Source of the DNA: Paulinella micropora
Lineage: Eukaryota; Cercozoa; Imbricatea; Euglyphida; Paulinellidae
Length of the DNA: 64,000 bases
Assembly: GCA_019918135.1 (NCBI GenBank)
Contig: WBZZ01001754.1
Location: forward strand, 102,501-166,500
Direction of reading: 5' to 3'
Positions 61,668 through 64,000 of this stretch are shown here, piece by piece; position 1 is the stretch's first letter, and each line of letters opens with the position of its first letter. Made by a program: the position numbers and the translations under genes. The notes beneath the pieces were generated by a model. The model worked only from the letters and a program-made list of their open reading frames with translations. It had not been told where the DNA came from and did not search any database.

Positions 61668-62073
61668 TTAACGAGCCCACTCCCACCACTCCTTCCATTC
61701 TTTTTGCCATCTCTCTCTCGTGGTCTGAAGAACTCCCTTCCGGTAAGCGGTATCGTTGGTCCGGATAGCAGCTAGCAGTTCAGATTCCATGTCCCGCATC
61801 TTCTGAATCGGCCCCGGTGTTGGTACGTTGCGCTTGGTAGCACCGGGCGCCCTTTGCAACCTGGCGACACGCCGTTGCAACAAAGCGATCCTGGCCTGTA
61901 ACTGCCTCATTTCCGCTTGTAGCTTGGCCCGGATGGCTGTTTTCAAACGCTGTGCGTTATCTCTGCGAAGTCGTAGCTCGCTAGCCAGGTCGTCCTCTGG
62001 AACTGTTTCACCGCTCGCACCCCGTTGCGTGCACAGCTAGTGCAGACCCTTTTGGCCGGCCGCTGGCTAGCCA
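61668..62073 (-). CDS. Small coiled-coil protein with N-terminal Cys pair
   Basis: From the ATG at 62073 the product starts MASQRPAKRVCTSCARNG, with a C-x2-C pair. After one frame change it continues as a strong coiled coil (LRLRRDNAQRLKTAIRAKLQ, then MRQLQARIALLQRRVARLQ) and ends in a Trp-rich tail (WQKEWKEWWEWAR). About 130 residues. The lower GC content suggests a different origin from its left neighbours. Short proteins with a Cys pair and a coiled coil occur in repetitive gene families of protists and fungi. No function is assigned. Confidence 0.4.
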
Positions 62074-62615
62074 TGGCCGAGTAGCACAATGATCTGCGGT
62101 TCTTTTTCGTATCTGGAAGCCGAGCCGCGGCGCGCCGCCCCGTCGCCACCCCCTCCCGGCCGCGGCACGGCCCCTTCCTCCTCCCCGGCCCCTCGGTGCA
62201 CGCCCGTCCCCCCCCCCCCCCCCCCTCCCCCCTCCCGTCCCGTGCCCCCATGCGGGGCACGCCCCGGTGCCGGTAGTGTTTGGGCGGGGCGTTCGTTCTC
62301 CCCTCGCCGGAGGGTGGGGAGCTTTCCGCGCCCCCACGGTCTGAGCCTCCAGCTCCGGCCGGGCTACATGCTCGGTTCTTGGCTTGGCTCTCCGGCACAC
62401 CCCCTCGCTCCCCACCCGCTGAGATCTGTGCTGCGGATTGGCGGTCAGCTGGGGACCGTCCAACCTTGCGACCTGGGGAACAACAGGTTCTTCCTGCCTG
62501 CTCATTCCGCCAGCAGGCGCTTTGTAGACACTTTGCCTTTTAATCAGAGCTAACCGCAAGTAGCCCCAACCCCACACCACCGTCCTGCTTCTTTGTGCCT
62601 AGGTGTCCGTGCCGA
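62074..62615. other. Intergenic region
   Basis: A C run lies near 62210. TTTTAATC near 62540 (minus-strand GATTAAAA) could be a poly(A) signal for the minus-strand gene to its right. No gene is supported. Confidence 0.4.
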
Positions 62616-63995
62616 TTATTCGTCTAGGCCGACGCTCCCAGGACCAGCAGAGCCAAGCGGGGGTTTGCTCCCATTCCTCCTCTGCGCCAGGGTCCTCTGC
62701 GCCGGGGGCTCCCGCTGCAACGCCGCCTCATAGAAATTAGCCGCTTGCACGTAGGGGACGAGTTCCCTCTGCAGGGCCTCCACTTGCGTCTTCAATTGAG
62801 AAGCTGGCGGTGCCAACCTGCCCCGCCCGCCCGTGGGCGCCGCCGCTGTGAGCTGTGCTATGCGCTGCGCTGTCAGGAAGGCTCGGAGCTTCTGCGCCAG
62901 CGCCAGCAAGGCCCCCAACGGCCCTTCAATCACCTTGGCATCCAGGAGCGCCAGCACGACCTCCAACGGCTGCTTGCTTTCCTTGATAGGCAGAGGCGAC
63001 ATTTCCGCCTCGCTCGATCGCTCCAATGACCCTGGCACCCACTCGGCCTGCTCTGCTGTCTGCAGTTGAAGGTAGCCATCCGGAAGAGAAGAAGAAACCC
63101 AAGACTTAAAAGGCTTGGCTTGCTGGTCTCGCGTCACCTGTGCTTGAAGCGCCCGTCGGTGAACCTGAGAAACTCCCAAAGATCTTGCAGCGGCTCAATC
63201 AGAGCCAAGAAAAACGTCTCTTCCAGGTTCAGGTACTGCAGGCAACGCAGCCTGGCCTGCCAGTCAGCTAGCGGGACTGGGGGTTCGGCCACACTGCTCA
63301 GCACCAGCTTGGGCAAGTATTGCACGTAGGGGGGGATGAAGGGTGGCACAGGAAGATTTCGGGTCATACCCTCCCCTAACGTGGCTGCGGTTACCACGCT
63401 AGCGAGGCAACGTCGCAAGCAGCGCACCTGGTTACGCTCGTAGTTCCGGACTTCTCGCTCGATCACGGCATTCAGTCCTTCCACTTCAGAGCCGGCCAAA
63501 GACCCATTGCCGCAGTTCCTTTCGTTTTGCATCCTTTTCCACATCTTTCGCCGCATCGTTCAACACCGCCGCCTCATCCAACAACTTGGACAGTGATGAA
63601 TCCCTATTCTCCATTTTCGCCCCCGCGTCAGTCGGCCCCGCCATATATTCCCGCATGGCGTCGTACGCCTTCCCCGCCAACTCTCTAATGCCTCGTGCCC
63701 AACCCGTACGGTAGTTTTGTATCAAATCCGCCAGTTCCTCCGCCGGGTTCCTAGAGAATGCCGCGTCCCATCTTGTTATCGCATCCGCCATCTTGGTCGC
63801 CGCTTGTTGTAACTCCCGTCTCTGTGCCCCCGCTGCCATACACAAAGACTTGATGTCCCCGTTCGATATATATACCCCCTCCTCCAACATCCGATTCTTC
63901 ACAAAATTGGGCAGCTTCGCTCTACTCACTTTTTCCCGGTAGAACCCAACCCCCACGTATAGTGCTTCCGCCAAATGAATCAGTATTAGTTCCAC
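62616..63995 (-). CDS. Unknown helical protein spread over three overlapping minus-strand frames
   Basis: Three overlapping frames (63995-63486, 63556-63134 and 63179-62616) succeed each other on the minus strand with similar, mainly helical composition. This suggests one gene broken by indels or spliced with short introns. The first part contains ILIHLAEALYVGVGFYREKV and a long amphipathic helix with several Trp. The last part has a coiled-coil stretch (LKTQVEALQRELVPYV). Coding probably extends past the window edge. No family is recognised; a structural protein of a repetitive element cannot be excluded. Confidence 0.4.
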
Positions 63996-64000
63996 AAGCA

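Noticed and set aside
1-64000. CRISPR arrays, tRNA and rRNA genes
   Set aside because: No regularly spaced direct repeats with unique spacers, no cloverleaf candidates and no conserved rRNA segments were recognised by eye. A covariance-model scan would be needed to exclude tRNAs fully.

Overview
The window comes from a GC-rich unicellular eukaryote that carries an old, AT-rich DNA virus insertion. A eukaryotic histone H3 tail, F-box/LRR genes, a MYND finger, poly(A) signals and long poly-C/poly-G tracts point to a compact protist genome, probably an alga or heterotrophic flagellate. I cannot name the species. Base composition switches abruptly several times, and these switches set the layout.

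AT-rich element, about 1 to 48655. Near-identical inverted terminal repeats of about 700 bp (1-703 and 47952-48655) enclose a Polinton-like virus (PLV) fossil. Its recognisable parts are a TVpol-like polymerase/SF3 helicase, a fibre-like protein ending in an S74 chaperone domain, a virion protein with a PLA2-like motif, a packaging ATPase, major and minor capsid proteins, and a tyrosine recombinase next to the right repeat. It is broken in many genes, by my rough count fifteen to twenty times, while several smaller genes still look open. Two large GC-rich blocks (7287-22108 and 33563-45405) and one 130-bp GC-rich patch (25570-25700) interrupt it. The first block is bracketed by two near-identical 776-bp copies of part of the fibre gene.

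GC-rich block 1 holds a lipase cut off at the junction, a MYND protein, a secreted EGF-like protein, two F-box/LRR paralogues, a possible SET-domain protein, a repeat-rich acidic protein, an unknown protein, a membrane/coiled-coil protein and a small LRR protein. GC-rich block 2 holds a truncated coiled-coil gene, a divergent kinase-like protein, a seven-helix membrane protein with some rhodopsin-like features, a surface glycoprotein of about 2350 residues and a small nuclear-type protein.

Right flank, 48656-64000. An AT-rich spacer carries a 180-bp-arm palindrome and microsatellites. GC-rich DNA follows with an LRR pseudogene, a possible tyrosine-recombinase gene, two tandem BspA-like surface-protein genes, an H3 pseudogene, an unknown gene, an H3 gene whose first 41 codons are inverted relative to the rest, and an acidic-repeat plus GNAT-like gene. 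Beyond about 61.6 kb the DNA is less GC-rich and holds overlapping minus-strand frames of unknown function.

Gene density in the GC-rich parts is high, roughly one gene per 1.5 to 2 kb with no clear introns. Several genes change frame, often near G/C homopolymers, so sequencing indels cannot be excluded. Whether the GC-rich blocks are host DNA moved into the PLV, the result of recombination between PLV copies, part of a second large virus, or an assembly chimera is the main open question.
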